A stretch of DNA of 53,184 bases from an uncultured Lachnospiraceae bacterium. Lineage in GTDB: Bacteria > Bacillota > Clostridia > Lachnospirales > Lachnospiraceae. This document shows positions 50,289 to 53,184 of the stretch, piece after piece. How positions within the stretch are numbered: position 1 is the first letter of the stretch; each line of letters begins with the position of its first letter. The stretch covers positions 1-53,184 of the forward strand of contig CAMWXE010000033.1 in assembly GCA_947178145.1 (NCBI GenBank). Reading direction: 5' to 3'. The position numbers and the translations under genes are program-made. The notes under the pieces were generated by a model, which was given only the letters and a program-made list of their open reading frames with translations, ran no database searches and was not told the DNA's origin.

Positions 50289-52032
50289 CCACCTTAGAGT
50301 TTCTTAATGTTTTATTCATACTGCCAGTCCGATACCCTTCTAGGTCAAAGGTCACATAGCTGAATCCGTACTCGCCAAACTTCCTCGTGATTTCCGTTCT
50401 GACATCCTCCTGCATGATGCGGTCAAAGTCCGCCACAGGTGCCTCAATCCGCGCAAGTGTGCCATGGATTCGGACGCGCATCTGCCGAAACCCCTTGTCC
50501 ATCAAAAGCTGCTCTGCCTTTTCCACCATATGAAGTTTTTCCTCCGTAATGGTCTCGCCGTACACAAAGCGCGATGCCAGACAGGCGTATGACGGCTTAT
50601 CCCACGTAGCCAGACCATACCTCCGGGACAAATCCCTGATTTCCTGTTTATACAGTTTCGCTTCCCTGAGAGGACTCTTGATGCCAAGCTCCGCGATCGC
50701 CCGCAAACCGGGGCGGTAGTCGCCCATATCATCCATGTTGGAACCTTCGATCACATGCCTGAATCCGTGCTCCCGCGCCATTTTTTCTATCCCCCTGAAA
50801 AGCTCCTTCTTGCACAGATAACAGCGGTCAGGCGGATTCTCAGAAAAACCCTCGATTGCAAGCTCGTCCGCCTCGTAGACATACTGCGCGATATTCTCCT
50901 CCCTGCAAAATGCGTCTGCCTCGGCAGACTCCCTGTCTGGAAATACGCACGATTTCGCGGTAATCGCAGCCGCGTTCTCCCCGAGCACTTCATGCGCCAC
51001 CTTCAACAAAAAGGTGGAGTCCACTCCGCTTGAAAAAGCCACTGCCACACTGCCAAGCTCCCGCAGATACGCCTTTAGCCGTGCAAGCTTCCCGTCTGCT
51101 GCCTGCACATCACTGCACTTGGTATCATCCTGCATTTTTTGCCCTGATAGTGCATTTCCCTGTGGTCTTTCACATTGCATCTCATGCTGCGGCATATCAT
51201 AATCGTCCAGAAAATGATGCCGCTCACCATCCTGCTTATATGCTATTATAGTACTCAGATTCACATTTTCAACACTTTTGAAGATATTATTTTCCACAAA
51301 CGGATTGATTCGTCTCAACTGCCGGATCAGCTCTTTGGTCTCCCGGCGCTTTGAGGTGTTTTCCAAATCGCCGCAAAAAGTGCTGTTCTCCGTAAACTTA
51401 CATGCGCACTGCAGGAAATGCAGGCCATTGTAATCCCGCCACGCCCTGATGTGCTCCTCCCTTATCAGATACATCGGGCGGATCAGCTCCATCCCCTCAA
51501 AATTCGTGCTGTGAAGCTTTGGCATCATCGTCTGCACCTGCGCCCCGTACAGCATTCCCATCAATATTGTCTCTATGACATCGTCAAAATGATGCCCGAG
51601 CGCAATCTTGTTACAACCCAACTCCTTCGCCTTGCTGTACAGATATCCGCGCCGCATCCGGGCACACAGGTAACAGGGTGAATTTTCTATATGAAACACC
51701 GACTCAAAGATATCGGACTCAAATACCGTCAGCGGAATGTTCAGCCGCTTTGCATTGTGCGCAATCAACTGCCTGTTCTCCGTCTTATATCCAGGATCCA
51801 TGACCAGAAATTTCACGTCAAAGTCAAACTTGTTGTGCCGCTTCAGCTCCTGAAAAAGCTTTGCCATCAGCATGGAATCCTTGCCGCCGGAAATGCAGAC
51901 GGCAATCCTGTCGCCCTCCTGCACCAGATCGTACTCCCGTATCGCCTTCGTGAATTTACACCACAGATTTTTCCGGTAGCGCTTTCGCAGATCCTGCTCT
52001 ATCTCCAGATAATTTTTTTCATTTTCTGTCAT
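50272..52032 (-). CDS. fusion of TtcA-like thiolase-type ATP pyrophosphatase and LarE-like sulfur transferase
   Basis: Two PP-loop enzymes in one chain. The N-terminal part (about 1-290) resembles TtcA: IAVCISGGKDSMLMAKLFQE, NSPCYLCARMRRGYLY and LGHHFDDVIETILM, as in tRNA 2-thiocytidine synthases. The C-terminal part (about 330-586) is LarE-like: SVAVAFSSGVDSTFLLKVAH, PPDRCYLCKKELF and EGSNMDDMGDYRPGLRA. LarE gives up a Cys sulfur to build the nickel-pincer cofactor. No larB or larC is in the window. The start at 52032 after GAGG is preferred; the open frame reaches 52143. The stop codon lies in a repeat-derived palindrome. Confidence 0.85.
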   Translation of the reverse strand: MTENEKNYLEIEQDLRKRYRKNLWCKFTKAIREYDLVQEGDRIAVCISGGKDSMLMAKLFQELKRHNKFDFDVKFLVMDPGYKTENRQLIAHNAKRLNIPLTVFESDIFESVFHIENSPCYLCARMRRGYLYSKAKELGCNKIALGHHFDDVIETILMGMLYGAQVQTMMPKLHSTNFEGMELIRPMYLIREEHIRAWRDYNGLHFLQCACKFTENSTFCGDLENTSKRRETKELIRQLRRINPFVENNIFKSVENVNLSTIIAYKQDGERHHFLDDYDMPQHEMQCERPQGNALSGQKMQDDTKCSDVQAADGKLARLKAYLRELGSVAVAFSSGVDSTFLLKVAHEVLGENAAAITAKSCVFPDRESAEADAFCREENIAQYVYEADELAIEGFSENPPDRCYLCKKELFRGIEKMAREHGFRHVIEGSNMDDMGDYRPGLRAIAELGIKSPLREAKLYKQEIRDLSRRYGLATWDKPSYACLASRFVYGETITEEKLHMVEKAEQLLMDKGFRQMRVRIHGTLARIEAPVADFDRIMQEDVRTEITRKFGEYGFSYVTFDLEGYRTGSMNKTLRNSKVAEYAT

Positions 52033-52140
52033 ATCTATCATCCTCGTATTCTTTCTCTTCTGGTCAATTTCCTTCATTGCTTTTGCATCATCTCTTTCGC
52101 TGGTATCATCAGTTTCCTCCGCCAACCTGAACAATAAAAG

Positions 52141-52164
52141 CATTATTCAAATTTATGAATAATG
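52141..52164. other. palindrome upstream of the TtcA-LarE gene
   Basis: CATTATTCA and TGAATAATG arms around a six-base AATTTA centre, nine bases each and perfect. It sits between the decayed XRE gene and the fusion gene and could be an operator or weak hairpin. Confidence 0.4.
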
Positions 52165-52392
52165 CTACCTAATTTCTGTCCCATTTTGTTGAGACATTCC
52201 CATCTCTGCCCCTAATTCAGTAACGGTTATTCCGGCCATTGCACAAGCTGATTCAATTTTCTGCTTTACAGTAATAAGACACACCTGCCTTTCTATTCGT
52301 GTAATACTCTGATTGTCCTGCAGCATCCATTTGTTCACGCTCCCTTTTATAAGGATACCAAAGATTTCATAGTATAACAAGTAAAATATCAA
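52165..52392 (-). pseudogene. truncated XRE/helix-turn-helix regulator
   Basis: The C-terminal part of this frame reads VKQKIESACAMAGITVTELG then AEMGMSQQN, the first two helices of an XRE-type DNA-binding domain. It then ends abruptly where family members continue with the recognition helix and a second half. The expected start position holds ATT, not ATG, after an AGGTG site. It is a decayed regulator fragment, probably not functional. Confidence 0.6.
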
Positions 52393-52448
52393 AATTTATA
52401 CTTTCCGGGCCAGCACCAAAAATTTGCCATGCACAGACTCCCCAAATC

Positions 52449-52479
52449 CATTACAGGAGCCCTGACAGCTCCCGTAATG
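52449..52479 (-). terminator. weak terminator after the ferritin-like gene
   Basis: Stem CATTAC-GGAGC / GCTCC-GTAATG with one mismatch and a seven-base loop, about 20 bases after the stop codon. No clear T run follows on the minus strand. Confidence 0.35.
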
Positions 52480-52500
52480 CTTCATAACTGCTGCCGTTCT

Positions 52501-53049
52501 CTACATTGTATCCATCATGGACCGCAGCAGCATGACATGATACTGTTCATCCTGTACGATTCTCCCCAGTACAGCATTGATATAATCATCCCGGATCATC
52601 CGTATATGCATATTGTACTGGTCGATCGTCGCGACCTCCCGCTCTAAGTCTGCCTGCAGCATCTCTTCCATTTTATCAGGCAGTGTGAGACATTGCGGCG
52701 ACCACATCCACCCCTGCTTTCCCGGCTGTTTTGCCGTATAGCAGATCGTTCCACCCAGCAGACCGATCAGCGATCCCAGAAGCTGCATGTGTGTCATTTC
52801 CGCCATCGCCATCCCCAGAAGGATTCTCCCCGCCGCACAGCTGCTGCCTGATATCCGGCTCTCATTATTAATGTACTGCATGACAGCGGACATCTCTGAC
52901 ACCATTCCGCAATAACTGACACTGATCAGATCCGCATAATCCTGATTTCTTTCCCGCACCCGCACCGGCGGATAAGGCAGATCCATCACTGCCGGCTTGA
53001 TTCCTGAGAAATTGCAACTGCATACGAGCGGTTCTTGTTTATTTGCCAT
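52501..53049 (-). CDS. ferritin-like / manganese-catalase-type protein
   Basis: 182 residues. A helical bundle with two-metal ligands in order: SVSYCGMVSEMSAVMQYIN (Glu), AMAEMTHMQLLGSLI (ExxH), DLEREVATIDQYNMH (Glu) and VQDEQYHVMLL (ExxH). This pattern fits the manganese catalase/CotJC and rubrerythrin group, so it may detoxify peroxide or, if CotJC-like, belong to the spore coat. The start at 53049 has AAGGTG upstream; the open frame extends to 53133. It is truncated neither at the N- nor the C-terminus. Confidence 0.75.
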   Translation of the reverse strand: MANKQEPLVCSCNFSGIKPAVMDLPYPPVRVRERNQDYADLISVSYCGMVSEMSAVMQYINNESRISGSSCAAGRILLGMAMAEMTHMQLLGSLIGLLGGTICYTAKQPGKQGWMWSPQCLTLPDKMEEMLQADLEREVATIDQYNMHIRMIRDDYINAVLGRIVQDEQYHVMLLRSMMDTM

Positions 53050-53184
53050 AAATACACACCTTGATTCACCAAAACACTTCTTAGTATTCAATATATTAAA
53101 GAAAAATCGCATCAATGCATCTTTATCACGCACTTAGGAACTGTAGAAAAATAAGTGACACATCTTGACTTGTCTATTTCTCCG

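Overview
The window looks like part of a low-to-moderate GC Clostridia chromosome, most likely Lachnospiraceae. Supporting signs are AT-rich coding sequence, AGGAGG-type ribosome sites with occasional TTG and GTG starts, sigma-A-like promoters, a DUF815 ATPase, a LarE-type sulfur transferase, a CotJC/manganese-catalase-like ferritin fold protein, and a large surface-glycan locus of the kind found in flagellated gut Lachnospiraceae. Nearly every gene is on the minus strand. No species can be named from sequence alone.

Layout. (1) 1-36950 is one long minus-strand surface-glycan locus. It combines glycosyltransferases (GT2, GT4, RgpF-like, Caps_synth-like, DUF5672), two polysaccharide pyruvyl transferases, a NodB deacetylase, methyltransferases and an acetyltransferase. 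It also has a nonulosonic-acid block (NeuB-like synthase, three cytidylyltransferase domains, a PseG-like domain, a DegT aminotransferase, SDRs), two DUF115/Maf-like proteins, a LicC-aminotransferase plus LicD pair, and a CDP-glycerol block (TagD domain, two glycerophosphotransferases, a GDPD). An unrelated AAA ATPase gene sits between licD and the GDPD gene, flanked by 24-base inverted repeats. (2) 36951-41300 is an accessory island: a TnpB-like protein with all three RuvC acidic positions replaced, a structured non-coding stretch 3' of it, a tyrosine recombinase flanked by perfect 29-base inverted repeats, a strong outward promoter inside those repeats, a 26-codon ORF, and an orphan Imm51 immunity gene. 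(3) 41300-53184 is more ordinary, GC-richer chromosome: an ECF sigma/anti-sigma/serine-hydrolase operon, tRNA-Leu, a Na/Pi cotransporter, a DUF815 ATPase with a hypothetical partner, TcdA, a TtcA-LarE fusion, a decayed XRE regulator and a ferritin-like protein.

How it works together (inference). The glycan locus can make at least one CMP-nonulosonate, CDP-glycerol and a CDP-linked small amine, and decorate a polymer or protein (flagellin or another surface protein, given the DUF115 genes) with acetyl, pyruvyl, methyl and phospho groups. Two enzymes carry poly-G tracts (G9 in frame, G10 out of frame), so surface decoration is probably phase variable. A small Rossmann-like module recurs at the N- or C-terminus of eleven otherwise unrelated enzymes in this locus, also stands alone as a 108-residue protein, and survives as one decayed fragment.

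The most exciting candidate is the island at 37040-40600. A self-encoded recombinase and an outward promoter lie between inverted recombination-like sites. In the orientation seen, the promoter points at a tiny ORF. After inversion it would point at a nuclease-dead TnpB-like gene. The arrangement resembles the Hin/flagellar switch, but with a possible RNA-guided regulator as its output.
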